Origin: Metabacillus sp. B2-18
GTDB lineage: Bacteria > Bacillota > Bacilli > Bacillales > Bacillaceae
Length of the DNA: 64,000 bases
Direction: 5' to 3'
Assembly (NCBI RefSeq): GCF_021117275.1
Contig: NZ_CP088245.1
Location: 2,641,501 to 2,705,500 of the forward strand
Shown here: positions 52,500-61,586 of the stretch, piece after piece
Position numbering within the stretch: the stretch's first letter is position 1
Layout: the number at the start of each line of letters is the position of its first letter
Notes under the pieces: model-generated
Database searches by the model: none
What the model was told of the DNA's origin: nothing
Seen by the model: the letters and a program-made list of their open reading frames with translations, nothing else
Made by a program: the position numbers and the translations under genes

Positions 52500-52765
52500 A
52501 TGCTACTATTAAATAAAAGGGCAGTTATTTCTCTAGTATTAGTATGTATTTCATTAATTTTATCAGTCATAAGCTTGATAGGGATACCTATTCTATTGTA
52601 GGTTTTATTGTAAGTTATTTTAGTTTAAAGGAAACATATATAACAAGGCACAGAGGATACGGCTTTGCTATGACGGGTTTAATTTGTAATACATTAGCAA
52701 TCATTTTACCTTTATTAATAACCCTAGTTTTCTTTCAACATTTTTTACATCATCTTCAGTTAATT
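52500..52765 (+). pseudogene. DUF4190-like membrane protein gene, frameshifted
   Basis: From the ATG at 52500 the frame reads MLLLNKRAVISLVLVCISLI, LSVISLIGIPILL and TAG. A one-base shift near 52590 restores IVGFIVSYFSLKETYITRHR, GYGFAMTGLICNTLAIILPL, the typical DUF4190 tail (G.GFA..GL....AI..P). The open downstream frame beyond about 52765 is probably not native. Confidence 0.5.
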
Positions 52766-52892
52766 TTTGTAATTTGTAATAATTTTGATTTGACCAAAAG
52801 TTTATATTATCAATCATGCTATATCATCCATTCAAATTTTTTTCTTTAGGTATATTATAATTATCACCGAATTGCTTTACATTCATTAGGTC

Positions 52893-52950
52893 CTATAATA
52901 AACAAAGCGCAAATGTAATTATAGATTCGCGCTTTTATTGTTGAAGATTG
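52893..52950 (+). repeat. Intergenic repeat, hairpin type 2
   Basis: ATAAACAAAGCGCAAATGTA, ATTATAGATTCGCGCTTTTA, TTGTTGAAGATTG. Confidence 0.7.
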
Positions 52951-53044
52951 TTTTTTTACTTTATTAGTTAAGTGAACACTAAACAACCTAAAATATTCCA
53001 ACTAGTGTTATTATAAAAATATATACTTATTTTGGAGGTTAAAC

Positions 53045-53467
53045 ATGATGTTCTCATTAGAAGTTCATAATGCAATTTGGCTTTTTTTAGTCATATTTAT
53101 GTTACATGATTTTGAAGAAATAATCAGTGTTGAAAGTTGGTCTAGGAAAACTTCGAGTCTAATTGAAAGTAATAATAATCGCCTAAAGAAGTTAATTTGG
53201 AGCTTCTGGAATATTAATTCACATTCTTTTGCTAAGAGAGATGTGGTAATATTTTTAGTTGCCTCAACTATCGTATTCATTAAGGTACAATTCATTGAAA
53301 GTGGATGGACAGCAATCTTATTTATGATTTTTTTGTGTTTTGTAATATTACATAACCTTGTTCATCTCATACAGACCCTTATTTTGAAAACTTATACCCC
53401 AGGTCTCTACACGGCAATCGGACTTGTTACACCGTATACAATTTATTTATTTTACAGATTAGTATAG
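53045..53467 (+). CDS. HXXEE-domain membrane protein
   Basis: A 140-residue protein with four membrane helices. The motif is FMLHDFEEIISVESWSRK near residue 21. Compared with the 14294-14809 protein it is shorter by about 30 residues. GGAGG precedes the ATG. It is one of few + strand genes here and is bracketed by repeat copies in the same orientation. Confidence 0.78.
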   Translation: MMFSLEVHNAIWLFLVIFMLHDFEEIISVESWSRKTSSLIESNNNRLKKLIWSFWNINSHSFAKRDVVIFLVASTIVFIKVQFIESGWTAILFMIFLCFVILHNLVHLIQTLILKTYTPGLYTAIGLVTPYTIYLFYRLV

Positions 53468-53474
53468 TTTGTCA

Positions 53475-53513
53475 CCTTTTTTCAAGAACAGCGCTTTTAT
53501 TGTGGATGATCAT
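53475..53513 (+). repeat. Intergenic repeat, right part
   Basis: CCTTTTTTCAAGAACAGCG, CTTTTATTGTGGATGATC, starting 8 bases after the HXXEE stop. Confidence 0.6.
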
Positions 53514-53537
53514 TACAATGGTTATTGTATTTTCTGC

Positions 53538-54797
53538 TTAAAGACTAATACTTCTGTTAGATTCAGCATCAGCTTCATAAAATTGTTTTTTTGAAGGTAA
53601 TAAGCTAAAGGTACACAAAGTAATGGATAATACCAACATTACTAAAACACCCAAGAAAACAACTACCTGAATTGAAGTAATCTGAGCTGCAACTCCCATA
53701 ATGCTAGTTATAATTATAATTAAAATCGCTTGAATTAAGCTATAAGCACTTCCAATACGTCCCATAACATCAACTGGTATATTGTTCTGATAAAATGTTA
53801 GAAAGCCTGTATTAGCACAAGCGATGAAGAAAGCTAGGATAAAAAACCCAAGTGCTGCAATGATAAATGAACTTGAAATAGCATAAATCATATATCCAGT
53901 TGATACTAGTACTGATCCTAAACCAATCAAAATTGAGGTTTTTAGTTTTTTAGCTGTTAAAGAGTTAATTAATGCTCCAACTACAATACCTGCCCCAGCA
54001 ATGGTTACTAAAAATCCATACTCACTGTCTGACAAAAATAAAACCTCTTTGGCAAAAGCTGCTTCAAGAGAATCTATAGCACTTGCCATAATGACCATTA
54101 CACAACTAAACAAAAAATAAATCATCATAATGTAACTAGATCCGCGACTAAATTCAACTACAGCATACCAATCCCTTTTAATCATTTTTATTGATAGCTT
54201 ATTATTACTTAATGATATAGCTGTTTGTTTTTCTATATCAGGCATTAGTAATGTAATCATACCTGAAATAAATAACGCAATTGCATTTGTATAGATTGCA
54301 AAAATTGAAGTTCCAATAAAGAACAATAACCCTGCAATGGCTGGCCCTATTAAAAATGCTCCAGAAGTAACTAGACTATGAAGGGAATTAAATTGTTTTC
54401 TTTGTTTTTGAGGAACTAACTTTGTAATATATGTCATTGAAGTTGGACCAAACATAGAACTCGCCATGTTTATAATAAATACTACTAAATAAATTTGTGC
54501 AATGGATAACATAAATGGTAATAAAGCTATAAATAAAGCTCGGAATATATCAAGAAAAACCATTAGTTTTCTTTTGTTTAATCGGTCAATAATACTACCA
54601 GCCCAAAAATTCGTTAATAAAGTAGCCAGTGGTTTGATGATATAAAGTCCTGATACCGCAAGGGGTGAACCAGTCAAATCAAAAACGATCAAATTAAGTG
54701 ATATGAAATAGATCCATTCACCAAAATTCGAGACCCCAATTCCAATTAATAGGATTGAGGGATATTTCCAAGACACAAGTTTTTCCTTCAAAACCAT
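53538..54797 (-). CDS. MFS transporter (EntS/macrolide-efflux-like)
   Basis: A 419-residue protein with 12 predicted membrane helices. SILLIGIGVSNFGEWIYFIS at the start, the loop 2-3 motif GSIIDRLNKRKLMVFLDIFR, and SSMFGPTSMTYITKLVPQKQ are typical of the MFS_3 export subgroup. GGAGAGAGGTAGG precedes the ATG. A T-box leader about 100 bases upstream (54895-55165) means expression should respond to the charging of one tRNA, so the substrate is probably related to an amino acid (inference). Confidence 0.88.
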   Translation of the reverse strand: MVLKEKLVSWKYPSILLIGIGVSNFGEWIYFISLNLIVFDLTGSPLAVSGLYIIKPLATLLTNFWAGSIIDRLNKRKLMVFLDIFRALFIALLPFMLSIAQIYLVVFIINMASSMFGPTSMTYITKLVPQKQRKQFNSLHSLVTSGAFLIGPAIAGLLFFIGTSIFAIYTNAIALFISGMITLLMPDIEKQTAISLSNNKLSIKMIKRDWYAVVEFSRGSSYIMMIYFLFSCVMVIMASAIDSLEAAFAKEVLFLSDSEYGFLVTIAGAGIVVGALINSLTAKKLKTSILIGLGSVLVSTGYMIYAISSSFIIAALGFFILAFFIACANTGFLTFYQNNIPVDVMGRIGSAYSLIQAILIIIITSIMGVAAQITSIQVVVFLGVLVMLVLSITLCTFSLLPSKKQFYEADAESNRSISL

Positions 54798-54894
54798 TCC
54801 TACCTCTCTCCTTTCTTACAAAAATAATAAATCCACCCTACAAAAAAACTAATATTTACTTTTTCCGTATATTTAAATATAAAGGCACAATACA

Positions 54895-55165
54895 AAAAAA
54901 TCCCACCCCAAGATCAATGTCTTGGGGACGAGATTTTATAATCGTGGTGCCACCCCAGTTTATTAATATGTCGCCATACTAATCTTATCAGGTACAAAAA
55001 AACTATTACCTTAGCTCTATAACGGGAGCTTCCGTCATACTATCCCCTAAAAGGTTCCAATATGATACTCAGAGGCTTGATTCAATAAATCATCCTTACT
55101 CCTTTCCACCAAACGGAGCTCTCTTGAAAGAATGAATCTTATCTACTCTTCTCTTCATCGTATTT
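54895..55165 (-). promoter_or_regulatory. T-box riboswitch upstream of the MFS transporter
   Basis: On the minus strand: Stem I AG bulge AAGAGAGCTCC, then GTTTGGTGGAAAGGAGTAAG; Stem III region GACGGAAGCTCCCG, TTATAGAGCTAAGG; the T-box sequence GGGGTGGCACCACG (54942-54956), which pairs with the uncharged tRNA acceptor end; and a terminator (CCCCAAGA...TCTTGGGG followed by T residues, 54897-54929). Known: uncharged cognate tRNA stabilises the antiterminator. The specifier codon is in the GAGTATCA segment; ATC (Ile) or TAT (Tyr) cannot be decided by eye. Confidence 0.88.
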
Positions 55166-55251
55166 TTCATTAAAACTATATTACCATGACGTTAACATAA
55201 TAAGTAAATATAAAATTGGTGAAATTTTCTTCTCCCACAATATGGCCAATA

Positions 55252-55300
55252 TAAAAAGACACGAATGTTATTACACATTCGCGCTTTGTTGAATATCAAA
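55252..55300 (+). repeat. Intergenic repeat, hairpin type 2
   Basis: ATAAAAAGACACGAATG, TTATTACACATTCGCGC, TTTGTTGAATATC. Confidence 0.7.
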
Positions 55301-55404
55301 TTCTATTGTATTTCGTATCAAAAGTTCTATCTATAATTACTTCTTTTGTACAACATAAATCCACTTTAGCCTTTAGTTTTAGTTTAAGCCTATCATTCTA
55401 TATT

Positions 55405-55998
55405 TTAATTCTGTATAACTAAATCGGCTTGTTCTATTGGCGAAACTGTTTTCATATAATAATCTTCTGCTTTCCAGTATCTTTTTTCAAACTTCTCAAT
55501 GTTATTTTGTGTATCAACACTTTCACGTTTGAATCTCTCTTCTCGTACACAATTCAGAAAAATCATAAAATCGAAGTAATTTCTCCACTCTTTTCTTTGT
55601 AAAAACACTCCTTCGATAATAATTAGACAAGTATCTGGTATCATGACCGAATATAAATTTTGTGAATCTGAATTATAGTCATATGTTAATAATTTTAATT
55701 CATTAGATTCTTTAAGTCTTTTGAATAAATTCTCTTTTAGCCATTCTACATCCCATTGCAAATTGTAATACTCATACCACTCTTCATTACCAGTGCTATA
55801 ACGTCTTTCTCTCTCTACAATGTAATCGTCTATATGTAAAACACAAGAAAAAATACCTTTTTCTTGAATATGCTGTTCGATGTTTCTTACTATTGTTGTT
55901 TTACCTGAGCGACTTAATCCATCTATTCCGAGTACAACCTTTTTACCTTTTTCAACTTTTGGAATGTTTTTCAATAATGTTGTTATTTTATCTTCCAA
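55405..55998 (-). CDS. Uridine kinase-like P-loop kinase
   Basis: A 197-residue kinase. Walker A LGIDGLSRSGKTTIVRNI, HIDDYIVERERRYSTG (substrate-side acidic motif), LIIIEGVFLQRKEW (Walker B-like) and a lid RVREERFKRES. It resembles uridine kinase/phosphoribulokinase-type proteins; nucleoside specificity is not certain. TTG start preceded by GGGTGGG. A truncated duplicate of its 5' end is at 32349-32441. Confidence 0.8.
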   Translation of the reverse strand: MEDKITTLLKNIPKVEKGKKVVLGIDGLSRSGKTTIVRNIEQHIQEKGIFSCVLHIDDYIVERERRYSTGNEEWYEYYNLQWDVEWLKENLFKRLKESNELKLLTYDYNSDSQNLYSVMIPDTCLIIIEGVFLQRKEWRNYFDFMIFLNCVREERFKRESVDTQNNIEKFEKRYWKAEDYYMKTVSPIEQADLVIQN

Positions 55999-56039
55999 GC
56001 CCTAATCCCACCCTATTTTTAATATACATAATTACTTTA

Positions 56040-56168
56040 ACCTGTTCCGTTCGTTAAAGTGTAACTCTCTTAACAAACTCAATTTCATTTTAATTGTTCT
56101 TCAAGAGTTTGTCCTTAATAAAATAAGCACCTTCCTTGTTCCAGAAAGGCGCTTTTGATTGCTGAATA
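56040..56168 (+). repeat. Intergenic repeat, long copy
   Basis: CCGTTCGTTAAAGTGTAAC, TTTCATTTTAATTGTTCTTC, then AAATAAGCACCTTCCTTG, TTCCAGAAAGGCGCTTTTG, ATTGCTGAATATT. AAGCACC/GGCGCTT stem. Confidence 0.8.
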
Positions 56169-56289
56169 TTATATTTGTGAAAGAGCGTCATTGCTTTTTC
56201 CAAAAAACACTCCTGTTAATTAAGAAGACTCCCTATGTCCATTTCATGAAAAATCCGCCACTGTATGATTTTTTGCAAGCGCCTCTCTG

Positions 56290-57300
56290 TTATAAGTCAA
56301 TAACAATAGGATCAAGTTCAATTTCTTTATGACCTTCTCCATAATTATTACTTACAATTTCAATGGGTTGAATTATTAACTTTCTCGCACCTTCTTGGAT
56401 GGTACCAAATTCAGTTGTTCCCTTAAATGTTTTACCTTTATCGGGTGACATACCTCCACCACCAGTTTCATTTATATACACATGTCCAAGATCGTCTGAA
56501 ACTCTGAATACGGGTGTCACACTTGGCCACAATTCAAGTAGTTCATCTGTTACCACTTGTTCATATGAAATAACAGTTGATACTGGCGTAAATTCAACAG
56601 ATTGGAGTGTAAATGACACGTCTTCGTCCTGAACCGTCATATTCACAAGTTCTAGATTTCCTTCTAAACGTTCTAATGAAAAGGCAAAGGACCAATCACC
56701 TTTTATTTCTAATCCTTCATGATTGGTAAAAGTTGCAGGCTCCCAAGTTACCTGTACCGTTTCTGGATATACATCATCTTTGAAGTGAGGTGTAAGTGTC
56801 GCAATTCCAACATAATGTGTATTGTTAATCTTTGTAATTGTACCCGTACCACCACTTGCTATTGAGTCCTTTACATCAAACCAGTGAGGTGCGAGTGTAT
56901 CTAGATTTTCACCAAATGGATGCTCGGTTTCAATTGCATAGGATACCGTAATATTCGTCCCATCATATACGGCATTATCAATCATGACCGTAATACCATT
57001 ACTCGTCTGTGCAAGACCAATATCAGTAGAGAAGGTCTCAAAATTTTTATAGTGTTGCTCTTCGCCATTAAAATAACTAATGACATTATCCATAAACGGA
57101 ATTTGTGATGCAAGAGACGGGAATGCAAAACCCGTTGCCGTACTTGTTACAAGAATGATAACAGCAGCGACACCAATATTACGCCAGATAGGTACTTTTT
57201 TTCGTTTTTTGAGTACATGTTGTTTCACGCGTGCTTTTTCGACCTCTGTTACGTCTACTAAATCAAGTTGATCGATATCCATATCTATCCATTCTTTCAT
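56290..57300 (-). CDS. DUF4179 protein, probable anti-sigma factor
   Basis: A 336-residue protein. N-terminal cytoplasmic part (about 1-40), one membrane helix (NIGVAAVIILVTSTATGFAF, about 42-61), then an extracellular DUF4179 domain (about 65-165) and a C-terminal beta-rich domain. DUF4179 proteins are commonly encoded with ECF sigma factors and likely act as their membrane anti-sigma/sensor. The ATG (57300) overlaps the sigma stop by 4 bases (ATGA), so they are translationally coupled. Confidence 0.85.
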   Translation of the reverse strand: MKEWIDMDIDQLDLVDVTEVEKARVKQHVLKKRKKVPIWRNIGVAAVIILVTSTATGFAFPSLASQIPFMDNVISYFNGEEQHYKNFETFSTDIGLAQTSNGITVMIDNAVYDGTNITVSYAIETEHPFGENLDTLAPHWFDVKDSIASGGTGTITKINNTHYVGIATLTPHFKDDVYPETVQVTWEPATFTNHEGLEIKGDWSFAFSLERLEGNLELVNMTVQDEDVSFTLQSVEFTPVSTVISYEQVVTDELLELWPSVTPVFRVSDDLGHVYINETGGGGMSPDKGKTFKGTTEFGTIQEGARKLIIQPIEIVSNNYGEGHKEIELDPIVIDL

Positions 57301-57866
57301 ACACATACAAATAGCTCCTTTAACGTGGTATTTGTGGCTAAGATTTTCTTACCTCGATACAACCGATTATCGACCGCAGCTTTCGATAAACCTAGATTGT
57401 CAGCAATTTCACTATTTGTAAGCTCCAAATAATATTTCATTATAAAAATATCCCGGTCAATTTCTTTCAATTGACTAATCGCAAATAACAACGCGTTTTT
57501 TTCTTCTCGTTTCAAGACAAATATATCTGTTTGTATAGCACTTGCTTTCTGTTCTAGTGGTGCGTCCTCTTGTTCATGTGCGACTTGATTTTTAGTTTGA
57601 CGGTATTGGTCGATTGCTCTGTACTTCGTAATCATGCCAATCCATTTTTTGAAATCTTGTGTATCACCTTGAAACTGATGAGCATTTTGCCAAACAGTTA
57701 GAAAAACATCATTGATACACTCATCAACATCTGTTTGCTTCATATTGTGTAAAATTTTTGTGGCAATAGTTTTAACAAGAGGCATATATGCATCAACGAT
57801 ATACTCGAGTGCATCTTCCTTTTGTTTTTTTAATCTACTGATAAAGTTTGTCGATGAACTTTTCAT
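57297..57866 (-). CDS. ECF-type sigma-70 factor
   Basis: A 189-residue sigma factor. Region 2 about 15-90 (DALEYIVDAYMPLVKTIATK, DVDECINDVFLTVWQNAHQF, KWIGMITKYRAIDQYRQ) and region 4 about 125-180 (QLKEIDRDIFIMKYYLELTN, then SEIADNLGLSKAAVDNRLYR). AAAAGGAG precedes the ATG. Upstream, TGAGAAT and CGTTGTA lie 16 bases apart (about 57917-57946), resembling an ECF promoter, so autoregulation is possible. Confidence 0.88.
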   Translation of the reverse strand: MKSSSTNFISRLKKQKEDALEYIVDAYMPLVKTIATKILHNMKQTDVDECINDVFLTVWQNAHQFQGDTQDFKKWIGMITKYRAIDQYRQTKNQVAHEQEDAPLEQKASAIQTDIFVLKREEKNALLFAISQLKEIDRDIFIMKYYLELTNSEIADNLGLSKAAVDNRLYRGKKILATNTTLKELFVCV

Positions 57867-58016
57867 TTAGTTTGCTCCTTTTGTGATTGAAAAAGCTTTT
57901 TCATAAAGTACAACGAATTGTTTATAAGTTTATTCTCAAAATTTTTTTGATATTTTTTTATTTATTGATAAGACTAATTTTCCCTCCATTACTATGCAAG
58001 AAAAATTGAAAATTGA

Positions 58017-58046
58017 AAAGGCGTTCCTGCATTTTGCAGAAACGCC
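58017..58046 (-). terminator. Terminator of the paiAB operon
   Basis: GGCGTTCCTGC and GCAGAAACGCC pair around ATTTT; on the minus strand the stem is followed by TTTTC. Confidence 0.8.
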
Positions 58047-58049
58047 CCT

Positions 58050-58102
58050 AAAGTGCGAGCACCTATCCTTGTTCAAGAACAGCGCTTTTGATTGTTGAAG
58101 AT
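58050..58102 (+). repeat. Intergenic repeat core
   Basis: AAGTGCGAGCACCTATCC, TTGTTCAAGAACAGCGCTTT, TGATTGTTGAAGATAG. Confidence 0.72.
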
Positions 58103-58138
58103 AGTGATTGAACAGAACTCTCAGTTTGTTTGATAGCA

Positions 58139-58759
58139 TTAATAACCATTACTTTTTATGTTTGCTTTCATTAATAAGGCGATCTGTTGCTCATCTGCAT
58201 TGAAATTTTGTTCAAGTTGATTGATAACTAACTCTTGTCTCTGTAAAGAATGATTTTGACTTAATTTAACTTTTCCTTCTATTTTATTGATCTTTATTTT
58301 AAAACCTTGAACTCCTTTGTTCATACCAGCAAGAAACTCAGCAGGTACATCCTGTAATCTATATGAACTTTCAGGAGTTTCATATTTTAATACCATGTCA
58401 TGTAAGGAATCTATTAACTCATTTTCATCCTCTAAAAGTTCGACTTCCCCATATACATGAACTGTCACGTAATTCCATGTTGGTACTGCCTTATTCGTCT
58501 CATACCAAGATGGGGAGATATAACAATGAGGACCATGGAAGATAGCTAGAACAGTTTGATTTTCAATATCTTTCCACTGAGGATTTGGACGAGCAAAATG
58601 TCCATATAAGTATGAATTCTCCTTGTTCAAAATTAACGGTAAATGAGTTGCAAATGGAATTCCATTGTGTTGCGAAAAAAGAGTCGCAAAACTATGTTCT
58701 TTTATAATGTTGAGAGCTATCTTTTCATCTGTGATCTTAAAATATTTTGGAATATACAT
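58139..58759 (-). CDS. paiB: PaiB-like FMN-binding negative regulator
   Basis: A 206-residue protein. [86 protein letters not shown]: these match PaiB, an FMN-binding split-barrel protein reported to help repress sporulation and protease genes with PaiA. It is the third gene of the MarR-paiA-paiB unit. Confidence 0.9.
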   Translation of the reverse strand: MYIPKYFKITDEKIALNIIKEHSFATLFSQHNGIPFATHLPLILNKENSYLYGHFARPNPQWKDIENQTVLAIFHGPHCYISPSWYETNKAVPTWNYVTVHVYGEVELLEDENELIDSLHDMVLKYETPESSYRLQDVPAEFLAGMNKGVQGFKIKINKIEGKVKLSQNHSLQRQELVINQLEQNFNADEQQIALLMKANIKSNGY

Positions 58760-58782
58760 TCATAATCACCTTTCAAGAAAAG

Positions 58783-59301
<519 letters not shown>

Positions 59302-59322
59302 TTATGTAACGCTCCTTATATA

Positions 59323-59775
59323 TTAATAATTTCTCTTGTTTCCTTTCTTAACGTACTCCCAATCGACTTCTACATTTCTCCTTACTCTTTGTAAAAGATT
59401 AAGTATGGTCTCCACTTCAATTTCAGAAAATCCCTCTAATGCAACATTATTGGAATGTTCATTTTCTCTTTTTATGAATGGATAAACATTTTTTCCTTTC
59501 TCTGTTGGAAAAAGCCTTTTAATTTTTTGGTTATGTTCATCATCTTTCTTTTCAATAAAACCATTTATTTCAAGCTTTTTTATAGCTCGAGCTGCTGTCG
59601 TTCGATCTACTTTTATCAACTCAGCTAACTTTTCTTGTATAATTCCCGGATTTTCGTATATTCGGATTAGGTACAAATACTGCCCTTTTGTAAGGTCAAA
59701 TTCTTTAAATTCAATATTGCTTATGGAATCTAAAGCCCTTGCTATCATTCCAATTTCTCGAAGAATTTCCTTCAT
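59323..59775 (-). CDS. MarR-family regulator of the paiAB unit
   Basis: A 150-residue protein with a winged HTH: YENPGIIQEKLAELIKVDRT, TAARAIKKLEINGFIEKK and the wing NQKIKRLFPTEKG. It is the first gene of an apparent operon with paiA and paiB. A divergently read gene (59889) and palindromes between them suggest it represses both directions. Confidence 0.85.
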   Translation of the reverse strand: MKEILREIGMIARALDSISNIEFKEFDLTKGQYLYLIRIYENPGIIQEKLAELIKVDRTTAARAIKKLEINGFIEKKDDEHNQKIKRLFPTEKGKNVYPFIKRENEHSNNVALEGFSEIEVETILNLLQRVRRNVEVDWEYVKKGNKRNY

Positions 59776-59799
59776 AATTAACTCCTTTATATAAATTTT

Positions 59800-59868
59800 G
59801 TTGTAAATACAATAAAATCACCATATATTAAATGTATCTTAAATTTATTGCATTTGCAATAAAAAAAC
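59800..59868. promoter_or_regulatory. Palindromes between the divergent MarR and YczE-like genes
   Basis: TTGTA-AA-TACAA (about 59800-59811) and TTATTGC-ATTT-GCAATAA (about 59847-59864) have perfect arms and flank the shared promoter region; likely MarR operators. Confidence 0.55.
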
Positions 59869-59888
59869 AGAAAGGTAGGTGTAGTAAA

Positions 59889-60182
59889 GTGAAATACGTT
59901 TTTTATGTACTAGGAATTTTAATTTTAACCCTTGGTATTTCATTAACTATACATTCAGACCTTGGGACTTCACCCTTTGATGCGCTTTTAGTAGGACTGT
60001 CTATAAATGTAGGGCTTACAGTTGGAAGTTGGGAAATAATAATAGCTTTAATATTGATAGGTTGTAATTCATTTTTAAAAAGAGAAAGAGTCGAGGTTTT
60101 GGGATTGCTAACAGCATTAATAACAGGTATTGCTATTGATATTTGGCTAATATTATTGGGAGATTTGATAACACCTGAATAA
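59889..60182 (+). CDS. YczE/YyaS-like membrane protein, C-terminally truncated
   Basis: A 97-residue product with three helices: YVFYVLGILILTLGISLTIH, SDLGTSPFDALLVGLSINVG (the conserved LGTSPFDA motif) and LLTALITGIAIDIWLILLG. The family is normally about 200 residues, so the second half is missing. The frame ends ITPE-TAA exactly where an intergenic repeat (60198-60248) begins. The GTG at 59889 was preferred because AAAGGTAGG lies about 8 bases upstream; the longer ATG frame starts before the palindrome. Confidence 0.72.
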   Translation: MKYVFYVLGILILTLGISLTIHSDLGTSPFDALLVGLSINVGLTVGSWEIIIALILIGCNSFLKRERVEVLGLLTALITGIAIDIWLILLGDLITPE

Positions 60183-60197
60183 TCACAAAAATTTCAC

Positions 60198-60362
60198 ATA
60201 AAAAGACGCAAATGTTATTACACATGCGCGCTTTGTTTGTTGAATATCACCTTGTTATGAACAATATGGTTGTACTGTTCATAAAGAGTTCCACATAAAC
60301 ACAGGGGCTTCTTCAACTAAAGCCCCCGTTAGTTTAAGTACAATGTTTCACAAACAGACAAA
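60198..60362 (+). repeat. Intergenic repeat, hairpin type 2 plus left block
   Basis: AAAAAGACGCAAATGTTATT, ACACATGCGCGCTTTGTTTG, TTGAATATCACC. A second hairpin GGGGCTT...AAAGCCCC (60304-60328) and GTTAGTTTAAGTACAATG, TTTCACAAA follow. Confidence 0.7.
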
Positions 60363-60461
60363 ATTACCACTTCATTTATTACAGGAATGCTTACCCTTAA
60401 GTCGAATAAGAGAAAGGAAGAATCCCTCCATTTCCTACTGCACAAGGTAAAAAACTCAGAG

Positions 60462-61424
60462 TTACGTCAAAGTTATGATGACATTTCCCTTTTTGTGTCC
60501 CTTTTCTACATATCGGTGAGCCTCGGCAACTTCTTCCAATGAATATCGTCGATCGATGACTGCTTTAATCTTTCCTACCTCATAAAGGTCTTTAAGATAA
60601 TTCAGATTTGCTTGGTTCTGCATAAGTCCCGCGGTTACAAAAATTGCTTTCTTTTTCCCAAACATCGTTGTCTTTAACATGTCAAATAGAATGGATAATG
60701 AAAGTACAGTGGAAAGGTATGTTCCTCTTTTCGAGAGAGAGCCTTTACATTGTGAAAAGGAACGTTTACCCACTACATCAAAAATAACATCATATGTTTG
60801 ACCGTTCTTCGTAAAATCCTCCTTGGTGTAGTCAACTACCTTATCTGCTCCATGCGACTTTACCATCTCTATATTTGTTGTACTGCATACTCCAGTAACT
60901 TCTGCACCCAAGTATTTAGCTATTTGTACCGCATATATCCCTACTGCTCCAGATGCACCATTAATCAAAACATGTTGTCCGTGCTGTAACTTTGCTTTAT
61001 CACGAAGGAACGTCAGTGCGGTAGGTGCACCATCACAGATGGCAACAGCTTCTTCATAGGTCATATTAGACGATTTGATCGCCAGAGGAGTATCTTCGTG
61101 CAGACATTTGTATTCGGCTTGAGCACCAAGCGTCCTTGCACTTAACCCAAAAACTTGGTCGCCTACTTTATATTTCAATACCCCTTTTCCAATAGCTTCA
61201 ATTTCGCCAGAAAGCTCAGCACCAAGTATTGAATTTTTTGGCCTTTTTAGACCGTAAACAAGCTTAACAATGGGGGAACCTTTTCGAAAGGTACAATCTG
61301 CTGGTCCAACTGAAGCCGCGTGAATTTTGATCCGGACTTCATGATTTTTCGGGATTGGCGTATCGATCTCTTGAAGTTTAAAAACATCTGGTGTTCCATA
61401 TTTGGTGCATACGATTGCTTTCAT
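60462..61424 (-). CDS. MDR-family NAD(P)-dependent oxidoreductase
   Basis: A 320-residue medium-chain dehydrogenase/reductase. GroES-like N-terminus (MKAIVCTKYGTPDVFKLQEI, HAASVGPADCTFRKG), Rossmann glycine-rich VLINGASGAVGIYAVQIAKY and C-terminal GHKKGNVIITL. It lacks the structural-zinc Cys cluster, so it is of the quinone reductase/enoyl reductase type. Substrate unknown. Confidence 0.88.
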   Translation of the reverse strand: MKAIVCTKYGTPDVFKLQEIDTPIPKNHEVRIKIHAASVGPADCTFRKGSPIVKLVYGLKRPKNSILGAELSGEIEAIGKGVLKYKVGDQVFGLSARTLGAQAEYKCLHEDTPLAIKSSNMTYEEAVAICDGAPTALTFLRDKAKLQHGQHVLINGASGAVGIYAVQIAKYLGAEVTGVCSTTNIEMVKSHGADKVVDYTKEDFTKNGQTYDVIFDVVGKRSFSQCKGSLSKRGTYLSTVLSLSILFDMLKTTMFGKKKAIFVTAGLMQNQANLNYLKDLYEVGKIKAVIDRRYSLEEVAEAHRYVEKGHKKGNVIITLT

Positions 61425-61586
61425 ATGGCCACTCTCTCCTTCTTTTCATCTTCTTACTTATAGAATTTTTAGAGGTAAACTAATACTAAAGGAATGTGGA
61501 AATCTATCTTGTTGGATTATTTCAAGATGAGGGTAACGTCTGTTATGGTTTTGATTAGTGGTTTAATTTTTTATATAGTAATTGCC

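Noticed and set aside
55405..55998. Kinase as a toxin/antibiotic phosphotransferase
   Set aside because: The P-loop and HIDDY motif fit uridine-kinase-like enzymes; no aminoglycoside kinase motifs (HxDxxxxN) are present.
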